The position numbers were made by a program, and so were the translations under genes. Below are positions 1-9,418 of a DNA stretch of 34,209 bases, piece by piece. The notes under the pieces were generated by a model. That model was not told the origin of the DNA, ran no database searches, and was given only the letters and a program-made list of their open reading frames with translations. This DNA is from JBJXHC01 sp964538485 (lineage in GTDB: Bacteria; Bacteroidota; Ignavibacteria; UBA10030; UBA6906): contig CAZIHJ010000026.1 of assembly GCA_964538485.1 (NCBI GenBank), positions 1 to 34,209 on the forward strand. The letters are read 5' to 3'. How positions within the stretch are numbered: position 1 is the first letter of the stretch; each line of letters opens with the position of its first letter.

Positions 1-642
1 CAGATACGCCGAGATGGAATTGAGAAGGTTGTTCTTCTCCCATTGTATCCACACTACTCGAAAACTACCACCGGCTCCAGTGTGAATGAATGGAAGAGAT
101 TGATGGATCGTCACAAGACTGTTATGTCAACGGAGGTGATTGAAGAATATTGTGAGCACCCGTTGTACGTCCAATCCCTCGTCCGCAATATCAACATCGC
201 ACTGAAGCGTGTTCCCGCTGCAGACAGATCGAAGGTCCATCTGGTATTCAGTGCCCATGGTACTCCGGTGAAGCTCGTAAAGGCCGGCGATCCGTATCAG
301 GGTCAGATCGAACGAACATACAAAGCGGTGGTTCTTGCGGGCAAGTTCAACCTTACTCACCATCTTTGTTATCAAAGCAAAGTTGGTCCGGAAAAATGGA
401 TTGAACCTTCGTTGGACCATACGATCGAGAAGCTGGCCGGCGAAAAAGTCTCTCACATGATTGTCATTCCCATTGCGTTCGTCTCGGATCACAGTGAGAC
501 ACTGTGGGAAATCAACATCGAGGCCAAGGAGGAAGCAAAAGAGTTGGGCGTCAAGTACTACGACATGATGCCGGCACTGAACACCAATCCGTTGTTCATT
601 AATGCTCTTGCCGATCTTGTCCTCAAGCGGGTGGCACCGTGA
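1..642 (+). CDS. hemH: Ferrochelatase (5' truncated by window edge)
   Basis: Inserts ferrous iron into porphyrin in the last part of heme synthesis. The frame is already open at base 1 and encodes 213 residues, so the N-terminal third lies outside the window; the TTG at 43 is an internal Leu, not a start. Visible family motifs, in order: LPLYPHYSKTTTGSS (the LYPxxS segment), LVFSAHGTPVKLV (with the catalytic His region), YQSKVGPEKWIEPS, and PIAFVSDHSETLWEI with the conserved acidic residue of the active site. The stop overlaps the hemG start by four bases (GTGA), so the two genes are probably translationally coupled. Identification is firm; the true start cannot be seen. Confidence 0.96.
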   Translation, partial: QIRRDGIEKVVLLPLYPHYSKTTTGSSVNEWKRLMDRHKTVMSTEVIEEYCEHPLYVQSLVRNINIALKRVPAADRSKVHLVFSAHGTPVKLVKAGDPYQGQIERTYKAVVLAGKFNLTHHLCYQSKVGPEKWIEPSLDHTIEKLAGEKVSHMIVIPIAFVSDHSETLWEINIEAKEEAKELGVKYYDMMPALNTNPLFINALADLVLKRVAP

Positions 643-2048
643 AGAATGTTGTCATTATCGGCGGGGGAATATCGGGCCTTTCTGTCGCGTGGCACTTGTG
701 CCGGTCGGGCATATCGGTGACTGTCCTCGAAAAAGAGCCGGGTGTCGGCGGCACTATGCGCACAATCCACGAGGACGGGTGGCTTATTGAAACCGGACCG
801 AATAGTGCACTCGAGACCACTCCTTTGTTCCGACAGATGTTTGATGATTTGGGGATTGCCACTGAAAGGATTTATGCCGACGAGCGGGCAAGCAAGCGCT
901 ACATCCTCCGAGGTGATACACTCCACCCGTTGCCGATGTCGCCGGGAGCTTTTTTGTCAAGTACATTGTGGTCTGCTGGAGGCAAGCTCAGACTTCTGAA
1001 GGAACCATTCGTGGGTCGTGCCGACAAGGAAGAGAGCATTGCGGAATTTGTTGAGCGGAGGTTGGGGAGAGAATTCCTTGACTATGCAATCAATCCGTTT
1101 GTTGCGGGGGTATATGCCGGAAATCCGGAACAACTGAGTGTCCGGGCTGCATTTCCAAAGCTGTATGCTCTTGAGGACAAATACGGCGGTCTGATCAAGG
1201 GAATGATCAAGGGTCGACGTGATCGGGCGAAACGGGCCGAACAAGCCAAGGATCGTGCACGCATGTTCTCGTTTATCAAAGGCATGCAGACCTTCCCGGA
1301 TGCGTTAGCACGCCAGCTTGGTGAGAGGATAACAACGGGTGCAGAAGTCGACAGGATACACTTTGATCAAGCCAATCATGCCGGGAAATTCAGAGTGGAT
1401 TTCACACATGAAGGACGTGAGATGTCCATCCGGGCAGACGCAGTTGTATTGACGATTCCGGCCACATGTGCTGCCGGACTTATTTCGCCATACTCTCCGG
1501 AGTTGGCGGCCGACCTTCGGACGATCTATTATCCACCGGTTACACAGGTGTTCATGGGATTCAAGGAATCACAGGTCGGAATACCACTTGATGGTTTTGG
1601 ATACCTTATTCCAGCGGTGGAGCGTCGCAAGATTCTCGGGACGATCTGGTCTTCGGTCTTATTTCCACAAAGGGCTCCGGCAGGCCATGTTGCATTCACG
1701 ACATTTGTGGGTGGTGCCAGGCAGCCGGATATTGCTTCACTGGATGATCGTGCATTGCTTGATGTGGTACTGCATGAGTTGAAGTCACTTATGAAAATTA
1801 GCGGCTCCGCAGTTTACCAAAGGATCATTCGATGGGAAAGGGCAATTCCACAATACAATCTTGGATATCAACGGATCATCACGTCCATTGAGGCATTAGA
1901 AAAATCAGTCCCCGGGATTCACCTTGGAGGAAACTATCGTGGTGGTATCTCTGTCGGCGATTGTGTTATGAGCGGTGAGCGGCTCGCCAAACAAGTCATT
2001 CACCAGCTTGGCAAGGAAACTCACGCCTCAGCAACTCAGGTGGTTTGA
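639..2048 (+). CDS. hemG: Oxygen-dependent protoporphyrinogen oxidase (HemG/HemY type)
   Basis: FAD enzyme that oxidises protoporphyrinogen IX (or coproporphyrinogen in the coproporphyrin branch) before iron insertion. It has 469 residues, the usual length for the HemY/PPOX family. The N-terminus carries the dinucleotide-binding GGGISGLSVAWHL followed by EKEPGVGGTMRT, and the C-terminus carries the second FAD segment around GIHLGGNYRGGISVGDCV. The start is GTG at 639, overlapping the hemH stop as GTGA. It is second in the hemH-hemG-hemB-hemL operon. The symbol is ambiguous in databases: this FAD family is called hemY in Bacillus and hemG in many annotations, and it is unrelated to the flavodoxin-like HemG of E. 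coli. Confidence 0.93.
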   Translation: MKNVVIIGGGISGLSVAWHLCRSGISVTVLEKEPGVGGTMRTIHEDGWLIETGPNSALETTPLFRQMFDDLGIATERIYADERASKRYILRGDTLHPLPMSPGAFLSSTLWSAGGKLRLLKEPFVGRADKEESIAEFVERRLGREFLDYAINPFVAGVYAGNPEQLSVRAAFPKLYALEDKYGGLIKGMIKGRRDRAKRAEQAKDRARMFSFIKGMQTFPDALARQLGERITTGAEVDRIHFDQANHAGKFRVDFTHEGREMSIRADAVVLTIPATCAAGLISPYSPELAADLRTIYYPPVTQVFMGFKESQVGIPLDGFGYLIPAVERRKILGTIWSSVLFPQRAPAGHVAFTTFVGGARQPDIASLDDRALLDVVLHELKSLMKISGSAVYQRIIRWERAIPQYNLGYQRIITSIEALEKSVPGIHLGGNYRGGISVGDCVMSGERLAKQVIHQLGKETHASATQVV

Positions 2049-2074
2049 GAACTCATTAAAACTATGAGGTGAAT

Positions 2075-3088
2075 ATGGCAACGCGTGAAAAGGGGATTCT
2101 CTCGGAAATGAAACCGTTCCAGCGGCTCCGTCGGACTCGCATGACGGAAACATTACGCTCAATGGTTCGGGAAACGGAGCTTTCCAAGAGTGATTTTATC
2201 TATCCATTGTTTGTGGTTCCGGGGAAGAACATTAAGAAAGAGGTTTCTTCGATGCCCGGAGTCTACCAGATGTCGGTTGATCACATTGTCAAAGAATGTT
2301 CAGCCGTCAAGGCGATGGGAATCCCCGCGGTGATCTTCTTTGGAATTCCCGAAGTGAAGGACGAGGTCGGTTCGGGCGCATATGATGAACTCGGCATCGT
2401 CCAACAGGCGGTGCGAGCGGTGAAGAGCGAAGTGCCCGAGCTGGTGCTGATTACGGATGTGTGTCTTTGCGAATACACCTCGCACGGCCATTGTGGCATT
2501 GTGCACGGGAATGTCATCGTAAATGATGCGTCGGTGGAACTGCTTGCGAAGGAAGCCGTTTCACACGCGCACGCGGGGGCCGATATGGTTGCACCGTCAG
2601 ATATGTTTGACGGAAGGGTAGGTGCAATCCGCGCTACGTTGGATGCAGAGGGGTTTCAGAACATGCCCATCATGTCTTATGCCGCGAAATACGCTTCTGG
2701 ATTCTATGGTCCATTCCGGGAAGCTGCGGAAAGTACACCCCAATTTGGTGATCGGAGGTCTCATCAAATGGATCCGGCAAATTCCAACGAAGCGCTACGT
2801 GAGGTTGCTCAGGATATTGAAGAGGGAGCTGATATTATCATGGTGAAACCCGCGATGCCGTACCTGGACATTATCAGGAGGGTGAAGGATACATTCGGCA
2901 TGCCCACTGCAGCATATAATGTGAGCGGCGAATATGCCATGGTGAAAGCGGCCGGGAGGGCAGGATGGATCGACGAACAACGAGTTATGATCGAAATGCT
3001 TACCGGTATAAAACGGGCAGGAGCGGATATGATTCTCACGTACTTCGCAAAGGAAGCAGCCATCTATCTTGATAGAAAAAACGCATGA
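2075..3088 (+). CDS. hemB: Delta-aminolevulinic acid dehydratase (porphobilinogen synthase)
   Basis: Condenses two 5-aminolevulinate molecules to porphobilinogen. It has 337 residues from the ATG at 2075, chosen because AGGTG at 2067-2071 sits five bases upstream of it; an in-frame GTG at 2069 is part of that ribosome-binding site. The zinc-type metal site DVCLCEYTSHGHCG is intact (Cys130, Cys132, Cys140). Both Schiff-base lysines are present, in MSYAAKYASGFYGPFR (Lys205) and IIMVKPAMPYLDI (Lys258), as is SDMFDGRVGAIR. The stop overlaps the hemL start as ATGA. It is a Cys-rich zinc enzyme, not the Asp-rich magnesium type. Confidence 0.97.
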   Translation: MATREKGILSEMKPFQRLRRTRMTETLRSMVRETELSKSDFIYPLFVVPGKNIKKEVSSMPGVYQMSVDHIVKECSAVKAMGIPAVIFFGIPEVKDEVGSGAYDELGIVQQAVRAVKSEVPELVLITDVCLCEYTSHGHCGIVHGNVIVNDASVELLAKEAVSHAHAGADMVAPSDMFDGRVGAIRATLDAEGFQNMPIMSYAAKYASGFYGPFREAAESTPQFGDRRSHQMDPANSNEALREVAQDIEEGADIIMVKPAMPYLDIIRRVKDTFGMPTAAYNVSGEYAMVKAAGRAGWIDEQRVMIEMLTGIKRAGADMILTYFAKEAAIYLDRKNA

Positions 3089-4377
3089 ACACTCCTCGAT
3101 CTGATTCGTTATTCCTAAAAGCAAGAACCCTTATTCCGGGTGGTGTGAATTCCCCTGTTCGTGCTTTCAAGGCCGTTGGTCGGAACCCGCTGTTTATTGC
3201 CCGTGCGGCCGGGTGCAAATTATGGGATGTCGATGATAATGAGTTCGTTGACTATATCGGATCATGGGGGCCGATGATTCACGGTCATTGTCATCCGGGC
3301 GTCACAATTGCCCTCCAGGAGGCGCTCGCCCGAGGCACAAGCTTTGGAGCCCCAACCGAACTTGAGGTTCGGATGGCAGAGGTGATATGCGCGATGGTGC
3401 CGTCAATTGAAATGGTACGCATGGTAAACTCCGGGACCGAGGCAACCATGAGCGCCATCCGTCTTGCACGCGCATTCACCAAAAAGGAAAAGATCATCAA
3501 GTTTGAGGGCTGCTATCACGGTCACGGAGATTCATTCCTCATCAAGGCCGGCTCGGGTGCAATGACACTGGGTGTCCCCGATAGTCCGGGTGTTCTGCCT
3601 GCCGTTGCAGCAGGGACCCTCACTGCCAGATTCAACGATACTAGCTCTGTGCAAACACTTGTTGACCAACACCGTGGTAACATCGCTGCACTTATTGTCG
3701 AACCGGTTGTGGGCAACATGGGATGTGTACCACCCGCGCCGGGTTTTCTTCAATCGCTGCGGACCCTCTGCACGCAAAACGGCATACTGCTGATTTTTGA
3801 TGAAGTGATGACGGGATTCAGACTTGCAAGAGGTGGTGCACAAGAGTTGTATGGTATCCGACCTGATCTGACAACACTAGGGAAGGTCATTGGTGGTGGA
3901 TTGCCAGTTGGCGCGTACGGTGGTAAGAGTGAAATCATGGAACTTGTTGCGCCGAGTGGCCCGATGTATCAGGCCGGAACGCTTTCAGGGAATCCGCTGG
4001 CGATGACGGCCGGCCTTGCTGCGCTGTCGATCCTGAAAGACGACCGGGAGATATACATGAAACTTGAGCAAAAGGCCGGTGAACTTGAAAAAGGTCTGAA
4101 GGAATCAATCAATCGCCTTGATCTTCCGGTTACCATCAATCGGGTTGGATCGATGTTTACGGTGTTTTTTACGGGAGACGCCGTATACGATTATTCAACT
4201 GCTCTTAAGGCGGATACAAAGAGGTTTGCGACCTACTTTTTGGAAATGCTGGATCGCGGTATCTACTTCCCGCCGTCGCAATTCGAGGCAGCGTTTCTTT
4301 CTCTTGCACACGGTTCATTGGAACTCGAACAAACCGTCGTTGCGCATGATGCAGCGCTTAGAAAAGCATTCGCGTGA
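3085..4377 (+). CDS. hemL: Glutamate-1-semialdehyde 2,1-aminomutase
   Basis: PLP enzyme that turns glutamate-1-semialdehyde into 5-aminolevulinate, so this organism uses the C5 (glutamyl-tRNA) route to heme. It has 430 residues, the standard family length. Motifs: VNSGTEATMSAIRLAR, FEGCYHGHGDSFLIKAGSG (the HGHxD segment), IFDEVMTGFRL, and the PLP lysine in TTLGKVIGGGLPVGAYGG (Lys267). The start ATG overlaps the hemB stop (ATGA). It is the last gene of the operon; twelve bases later a gene on the other strand ends, and no clear hairpin terminator separates them. Confidence 0.97.
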   Translation: MNTPRSDSLFLKARTLIPGGVNSPVRAFKAVGRNPLFIARAAGCKLWDVDDNEFVDYIGSWGPMIHGHCHPGVTIALQEALARGTSFGAPTELEVRMAEVICAMVPSIEMVRMVNSGTEATMSAIRLARAFTKKEKIIKFEGCYHGHGDSFLIKAGSGAMTLGVPDSPGVLPAVAAGTLTARFNDTSSVQTLVDQHRGNIAALIVEPVVGNMGCVPPAPGFLQSLRTLCTQNGILLIFDEVMTGFRLARGGAQELYGIRPDLTTLGKVIGGGLPVGAYGGKSEIMELVAPSGPMYQAGTLSGNPLAMTAGLAALSILKDDREIYMKLEQKAGELEKGLKESINRLDLPVTINRVGSMFTVFFTGDAVYDYSTALKADTKRFATYFLEMLDRGIYFPPSQFEAAFLSLAHGSLELEQTVVAHDAALRKAFA

Positions 4378-4389
4378 ACAATACAGAGT

Positions 4390-4794
4390 CTATGTCACTC
4401 CGGTTAGTGGTGTGGATTGCCGAAGGACCGGCGCTTTGAGTGCGTGATTCCTGACGACACTCGATATCTCGGCTGCCGAAGAAAGCTTGCTCATTACATG
4501 ATCTATCTTCGGATTCTGAATGATGGATGAGCCACGCAAATCGGGATAGCCAGACACAAATACAAAGGGAATATGTGCCGTGCGCGGGTTCCTTCTCACC
4601 CGTCTATGTAACTCAACACCGGAAACATGTGACATATGAATATCGGAGATAATCAGATCAATTTTCTCGTGTTCCAGCGCCCTTAGCGCAGTAGCGCCGT
4701 CGTCAGCGCTCAGAATGAAGTTCCCGCACATTCCCAGGTACTCCCCAAGCACTTTCCTGTAAGTTGCATCGTTGTCAACAATAAGAATATTCAC
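4390..4794 (-). CDS. Receiver-only response regulator
   Basis: Single CheY-like receiver domain of 134 residues with no output domain. The acidic pair is at Asp7/Asp9 (LIVDND), the phosphoacceptor is Asp51 (LIISDIHM), the switch Ser is Ser81 (FVSGY) and the Lys is Lys103 (HVMSKLSS). The usual Pro after the Lys is Leu here. I chose GTG at 4794 because AAAGGGGG lies just upstream; an ATG at 4830 would add 12 residues. It follows the exporter genes on the same strand after 170 bp, so co-transcription is possible but unproven. The cognate kinase is unknown; the double-GAF kinase at 23113 is the only kinase in the window. Confidence 0.88.
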   Translation of the reverse strand: MNILIVDNDATYRKVLGEYLGMCGNFILSADDGATALRALEHEKIDLIISDIHMSHVSGVELHRRVRRNPRTAHIPFVFVSGYPDLRGSSIIQNPKIDHVMSKLSSAAEISSVVRNHALKAPVLRQSTPLTGVT

Positions 4795-4964
4795 ATTGCC
4801 CCCTTTGATAAGTCCGTACCATGAAGACATACCAATGTCACGCCAGATTCGGTGAGATGGGTTACTTGGAGAATCGCCGATTTTCGCCCACGGTTTGAAT
4901 GGCGATTCTACAAAGGTGCACCGTGGGGAAGGGAAAAGGTGGCAGTTGGTTGCCGGTGTGATGG

Positions 4965-6137
4965 TTAGGATGCTCTGAGTGCAGTAAGGATATCGAGTCG
5001 TGATGCTTTGACAGCAGGAAAGAACCCCCCCGCAACACCCATGACAACAGAAAAGATGAGTGATATTGCCACGATTGAAGGGGACAGGGAGAAGGAAAAC
5101 GCAAGTTCCGAAAATGTTCCAAAGTTGACGGTGGATATCGTGAAGAACTGTAGACCGGAGGCGATGACAAGCCCGAACACCCAGCCAATGAGTGACAGAA
5201 AAATTGCCTCAATCAAAAACGTGAAGAGCACACTGGAACGTTGAAAGCCGAGGGCTCTGAGCGTGCCGATCTCCACGGTACGGTTCGCAACCGCCGCATA
5301 CATAGTGATGATGGCGCCAACAATGGCTCCGATGCTGAATCCAATTGTTATGAAAATGCCCAGCACGCGAATGAAGATTGCCATTGCCCGAGATTGTTTT
5401 TCGTAGTATTCCTTCTCCCGCTCCACTTTGACAGTCTGCAAGCGGTTATCTCCCTCGAACATCGACTTCATAGTTTCAAAACTCTCTCTGTCTCGAAGTT
5501 TGACTGTTACAGAGGAAAAGGACTCAAGGCGGTTAAATGCCTGCATCAATTGGTCAACGTCGCCCCACACTTCAGACTCAAATCCGGTTCCATTTGCCTC
5601 GAAGACACCGACAATTGTCCAGAGGTCGCCGCCAAACTTGATAGTTTGGCCAAGTTGGGCTCCCTCGAAGCGCTTGTTAATGTTGCTTCCCACGATAACC
5701 TCGCGGGAACTCGGCGCGAACATCCGACCATTGATGAGCCGGACGTCCGGACGCAGCTGAAACGCCTGGGGCGCCACGCCCCGCACGGTGACGTTCCCCA
5801 TGTCATTGGTTGCAATCTTCTGCAGGTTGATAATTACAACAACCTCGGTGGAAACAAGCGGTTTGCCGTCGGTGCCGACAGCCACCTGAGGCAGGACTCG
5901 AATGTTATTGACGAGATCTCTGTCAATGCCACTACTCAGTTCATTCTCCGATCCCTTCCTGAGCATAATGACGTTCTCTTCCGAACCTGTTGACACAAGT
6001 GTTTTTTCTATCCCGTATGCCAGCATAAGCACTGCCGAGAACACAAACACCACAAGCGCAATACCCAAGACTGTGAGTGTTACCGTAAGTTTTCGTGTAA
6101 AGAGGCTGCGGATACTGTAGATGATCGGGATTTTCAT
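4965..6137 (-). CDS. MacB/FtsX-type ABC transporter permease (second permease)
   Basis: Inner-membrane permease of a type VII (MacB/LolCE-like) ABC system. It has 390 residues from the ATG at 6137 (MKIPIIYSIRSLFTRK). Topology reads as one N-terminal TM helix (about 18-42), a long periplasmic domain (about 45-250), then three TM helices (about 252-282, 302-332, 352-374), as expected for the FtsX fold. The coupling segment NRTVEIGTLRALGF and the C-terminal FFPAVKASRLDILTALR are typical. It lies 40 bp after the first permease in the same operon. The longer frame back to 6206 would overlap the upstream gene and lacks a better ribosome-binding site. Substrate unknown. Confidence 0.9.
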   Translation of the reverse strand: MKIPIIYSIRSLFTRKLTVTLTVLGIALVVFVFSAVLMLAYGIEKTLVSTGSEENVIMLRKGSENELSSGIDRDLVNNIRVLPQVAVGTDGKPLVSTEVVVIINLQKIATNDMGNVTVRGVAPQAFQLRPDVRLINGRMFAPSSREVIVGSNINKRFEGAQLGQTIKFGGDLWTIVGVFEANGTGFESEVWGDVDQLMQAFNRLESFSSVTVKLRDRESFETMKSMFEGDNRLQTVKVEREKEYYEKQSRAMAIFIRVLGIFITIGFSIGAIVGAIITMYAAVANRTVEIGTLRALGFQRSSVLFTFLIEAIFLSLIGWVFGLVIASGLQFFTISTVNFGTFSELAFSFSLSPSIVAISLIFSVVMGVAGGFFPAVKASRLDILTALRAS

Positions 6138-6177
6138 ATGTGTTTGTCGGTTCTCATGCGTTGACGAAATGTGTTGT

Positions 6178-7338
6178 TCAACCGATGCGACGCAGGCCAT
6201 CGACAATCTTCATCGAAGTGGCGCGCCAGACCGGGAATAGAGCCGCCAGAATTCCAACAATGAGCGCCGAGAGACCCGCAAATACCAATGTCAATGGCTT
6301 AAGGTCAAAAATTGGAAACCAGCCCGAAGGGAGCTGTGCCCCGATGGTTGATACCATAGGGAACGACAATGCGATGCCGATTGCGCCGCCTAAAAGTGAA
6401 ATGAGCAGAGATTCGCCGGCGATCAAGCCAACAATATGGCCGCCTGTGAAGCCCAATGTCTTCAGGATTGCATACTCCCGTATTCGCTCACGAGCGGTCA
6501 TCACCATGGTGTTCGCAAGGACGAGAAGGATTACTCCGATGATAACAAATGAAACAAAGTTCATTGCGGTGATGATTGCTCCCGACATCGAAACAAAGCT
6601 CTGCTGGAATGCCGCTTCCGTCTCCGTTTTGGTCTCTGCCCGTGAATTGGCAAATAACGCATCAATCTCCGAAGAGATCGCTGCTGCCTTATTGGGATCC
6701 CCGATTGTGACTATATACCAGCCGACGTTTCCCGCACGAGAAGGTTGATCCTGCCGAATCCGCTCATCAAGGTACTGCCAATGGAAGAGCATTTGCGTGG
6801 CATCAGTGCGTTCATCGCGAGGTTTGTAGATTCCCCGGACAACAAATTCGTACTTGCCGGGATAAATATCTCCTTCAACCGGCATAACATCACCAAGCTT
6901 CAGGTTATAATCACGGGCAATCTTCTCACCGATAATGCATGAGTTCCGTTCCTTCTTGAAGGTCTCAAGGTCCGTTGGCGCAACAACAAACTCCGGGTAA
7001 CCATCAAAAAAAGTTTCTGCGTCCACTGCGAGTCGGGCGAAAAACTGATTCTGATCTATGTAGACCCCCTGGAACCAATTCGCAAAAGTCACTCCGGAGA
7101 CACCGGGAATACGTGCTATTTGAGGTCCGTACGCGTAGGGAAGGGGAAGGATGAATGACACAGCATGCCGCGCTATCAGACGGTTGTTTGCCGAGGCATC
7201 AACACCTGCATGCCACGCATCAACGACGGTGCGCAGTACACCAAAGAACAGCACTGCAATGGCAATACCAAGCACAGTCAGGGCACTGCGAAGCTTGTGC
7301 CGACCGAGATTACGAAAAACAAGTTTGAGAATTCTCAT
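6178..7338 (-). CDS. MacB/FtsX-type ABC transporter permease (first permease)
   Basis: A second, clearly different FtsX-fold permease of 386 residues. The N-terminal TM (LRSALTVLGIAIAVLFFGVL) is followed by a periplasmic domain of about 215 residues and three C-terminal TM helices. The coupling motif is ARERIREYAILKTLGF and the C-terminus is LFPVWRATSMKIVDGLR. It starts 17 bp after the ATPase gene. Two unlike permeases beside one ATPase suggest a heterodimeric membrane unit (LolC/LolE-like arrangement) rather than a MacB homodimer; this is inference from gene content. Substrate unknown. Confidence 0.9.
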   Translation of the reverse strand: MRILKLVFRNLGRHKLRSALTVLGIAIAVLFFGVLRTVVDAWHAGVDASANNRLIARHAVSFILPLPYAYGPQIARIPGVSGVTFANWFQGVYIDQNQFFARLAVDAETFFDGYPEFVVAPTDLETFKKERNSCIIGEKIARDYNLKLGDVMPVEGDIYPGKYEFVVRGIYKPRDERTDATQMLFHWQYLDERIRQDQPSRAGNVGWYIVTIGDPNKAAAISSEIDALFANSRAETKTETEAAFQQSFVSMSGAIITAMNFVSFVIIGVILLVLANTMVMTARERIREYAILKTLGFTGGHIVGLIAGESLLISLLGGAIGIALSFPMVSTIGAQLPSGWFPIFDLKPLTLVFAGLSALIVGILAALFPVWRATSMKIVDGLRRIG

Positions 7339-7355
7339 GGGGCTCTTGTCGAATA

Positions 7356-8045
7356 CTATACTGTCAGTTCACCCTTGTCGAGGTGCATAACTTTGTGTGC
7401 CTTTTCCGCTGCCCGCGGATCGTGGGTAACCATGACGATGGTCTTCTTAAACTCTTTGTTCAACCTGTCCAACAGGGTCATGATCTCCTCTGCAGACTTC
7501 TTGTCGAGATCTCCCGTTGGTTCGTCGGCCACGAGGATTGTAGGATCGGTGACGATTGCGCGAGCAATAGCGACACGCTGTTCCTGGCCTCCGGAAAGCT
7601 GTTTTGGATAGTGATACATTCTATCACCGAGTCCAACCAGTTTCAACGCTGTCTCAACGTGTTCCTTCTTCTGTTGTTTGGAGAGCTTGGTGAGAAGCAG
7701 GGGAAGTTCAACGTTTTCAAATGCGGTGAGGACAGGGAGGAGATTATAAAACTGAAAAATAAACCCGACATTGCTTGCACGCCACCGGGCAAGAGAGGAT
7801 TCGTCGAAGCGGCAAATGTTTGAACCGCCGATCAGGATATCGCCGCTGTCCGGTTTGTCAATTCCTGCAACAAGATTGAGCAGCGTTGTTTTTCCCGAGC
7901 CGGAAGGCCCCATGAGAGCAAGAAACTCTCCCTCCGGAACATTGATGGTAATATTCGAGAGCACCGGGATTTTTATCTTGTCCCGCTGATACGACTTCGA
8001 TACATTTTTTACTTCAATGATCGTCTGTCCGTTTAATCCTGACAT
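7356..8045 (-). CDS. ABC transporter ATP-binding protein (LolD/MacB-like)
   Basis: Cytoplasmic ATPase of the exporter, 229 residues. All ABC motifs are present in order: Walker A GPSGSGKTT (about 46-54), Q-loop FIFQFYNLLP, signature LSGGQEQRVAIARA, Walker B ILVADEPTGDLD and H-loop VTHD. The signature has Gln-Glu where many relatives have Gln-Gln. The start is ATG 8045, with AGGAG five bases upstream; an ATG at 8072 is also in frame but lacks such a site. The gene sits between the membrane-fusion protein (41 bp gap) and the first permease (17 bp gap). The family fits lipoprotein release, macrolide/peptide export or similar envelope work. Confidence 0.95.
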   Translation of the reverse strand: MSGLNGQTIIEVKNVSKSYQRDKIKIPVLSNITINVPEGEFLALMGPSGSGKTTLLNLVAGIDKPDSGDILIGGSNICRFDESSLARWRASNVGFIFQFYNLLPVLTAFENVELPLLLTKLSKQQKKEHVETALKLVGLGDRMYHYPKQLSGGQEQRVAIARAIVTDPTILVADEPTGDLDKKSAEEIMTLLDRLNKEFKKTIVMVTHDPRAAEKAHKVMHLDKGELTV

Positions 8046-8086
8046 GCGTACTCCTGATGAAATATTACTCAACAGCGATGGTGTGC

Positions 8087-9280
8087 TTACTTCTTCATTA
8101 CGACTGTCGAACCAGTCCTTAATTCCGGGGCAGGACGTGTAACTACTTGTTCTTGAGCGGCGAGTCCTTCCAGTATCTCGACCCGTGCACCCATCCGTTC
8201 TCCCAGTCTTACTGACGTTTCGATTATCGTTCCTTCTCTTACAAGCAGAACAATATCCTTTCCGTCCCGTTGGACAATAGCTGAAACGGGTACAGTCAAT
8301 TTGGGTCCTGCTTGCATGGCGGACTCGTCGGCCTCCTCGGTGAGGAAAGTGACCTTGGCACTCATTTCAGGCAACACCCGATCATCCAGGTCTTTGAATC
8401 GCACCTTTGTCAACACGGTTGCTTTCGCACGATCTGCCGTCGGCACGATCTTGTGGACAATACCCTGATAACGTTTGTCGGAATATGCATCAAGCACGAT
8501 CTCGCATGGTTGCCCGACAGTAATGCTGGTGATATTTGATTCCGAAACGTCGGCCTCAACTTGCAGGGATGACATATCGGCCATCGAGACAACTGTGCCA
8601 CGAGAATTAGCCGATGAGGCAAAAGGGGCAACAATCTCCCCGACGTCGGCATCTTTTGTCAGCACTGTACCATTGAATGGGGCTCGAATGCGCGTGTTCT
8701 CCAACTCGACCTCTGCCGACTTCACCGCCGCGGCAGCTGATTTGATCGCTGCTTCCACACGCCTGAATCGTGCTTCCGCACCATCAACCTCTGCCTTGGA
8801 CGTCAGACCTGATGCGAACATTGTCCGTTGACGCTCCAGACCGCGTTGCGAATCCTCAAGATCAGCCTTAGCGAGTTCCAGATCAGCACTCGCCCGGTCC
8901 AGGTTGGCAAGAACGTCCTGGTCTTCAAGTCGGGCAATGATTTCACCTTTCTTTACCTTATCGCCCTCTTCGACGCCAAGAAACACAAGTCGGCCGGTTC
9001 CCTTTGAGGCAACAGACGCCTTCTGTTGGGCAACCACATATCCGCTGGCAGTGAGTACAGCATTCATCTGAGACGGATAGGTCAATGCGGCCGTTGTTAC
9101 TTCCACCTCAATCGGAGAGGCAAACGAGTCATTAAGAAGCAGATACCCAACAACGAGAACCACTGCGAAAGCGGCGCCAGCGATAAACCACGGCTTGCGG
9201 TTCTTTTCGTGTGTGGTATCTTTGCTTTCTCGATCAATTCGCAGGGAAGAAAGGTCAGCTTTGCCCGTGTCGCTACTCAT
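8087..9280 (-). CDS. Periplasmic adaptor (membrane-fusion) protein, MacA/HlyD-like
   Basis: Adaptor that links an inner-membrane exporter to an outer-membrane channel. It has 397 residues from ATG 9280. One N-terminal TM anchor (about 30-49) is followed by a lipoyl-like half motif (ASVASKGTGRLVFLGVEEGD), an alpha-helical hairpin (about 125-185, rich in Ala/Glu/Arg/Asp heptads), the second lipoyl half (IRAPFNGTVLTKDADVGE) and beta-barrel domains to the C-terminus. A TTG at 9307 would add nine residues. It is the first gene of the four-gene exporter operon. No outer-membrane TolC-like gene is in the window. Confidence 0.92.
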   Translation of the reverse strand: MSSDTGKADLSSLRIDRESKDTTHEKNRKPWFIAGAAFAVVLVVGYLLLNDSFASPIEVEVTTAALTYPSQMNAVLTASGYVVAQQKASVASKGTGRLVFLGVEEGDKVKKGEIIARLEDQDVLANLDRASADLELAKADLEDSQRGLERQRTMFASGLTSKAEVDGAEARFRRVEAAIKSAAAAVKSAEVELENTRIRAPFNGTVLTKDADVGEIVAPFASSANSRGTVVSMADMSSLQVEADVSESNITSITVGQPCEIVLDAYSDKRYQGIVHKIVPTADRAKATVLTKVRFKDLDDRVLPEMSAKVTFLTEEADESAMQAGPKLTVPVSAIVQRDGKDIVLLVREGTIIETSVRLGERMGARVEILEGLAAQEQVVTRPAPELRTGSTVVMKK

Positions 9281-9328
9281 CCATTCTTTCAATTTCGGGG
9301 TATACAACTGAAAATAGCATCAGATAGC

Positions 9329-9357
9329 AAGATAAGAAATCCGCCGCTTTGCCTCAA
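9329..9357 (-). promoter_or_regulatory. Candidate sigma-70-like promoter of the exporter operon
   Basis: Read on the minus strand: TTGAGG (9357-9352), a 17-nt spacer, then TATCTT (9334-9329), about 50 bp upstream of the adaptor start. Each box matches four of six consensus bases and the spacing is ideal. Sequence-only prediction. Confidence 0.4.
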
Positions 9358-9418
9358 GAACCCGGCATCGTTTTGTTCGATTTTCTAACATCATTCGGAG
9401 AAGGAAAATTCCGTCTTG

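Noticed and set aside
5241..5993. A 250-codon open frame on the plus strand over the second permease
   Set aside because: It is antisense to a complete FtsX-type permease, with no recognisable domain and no ribosome-binding site.
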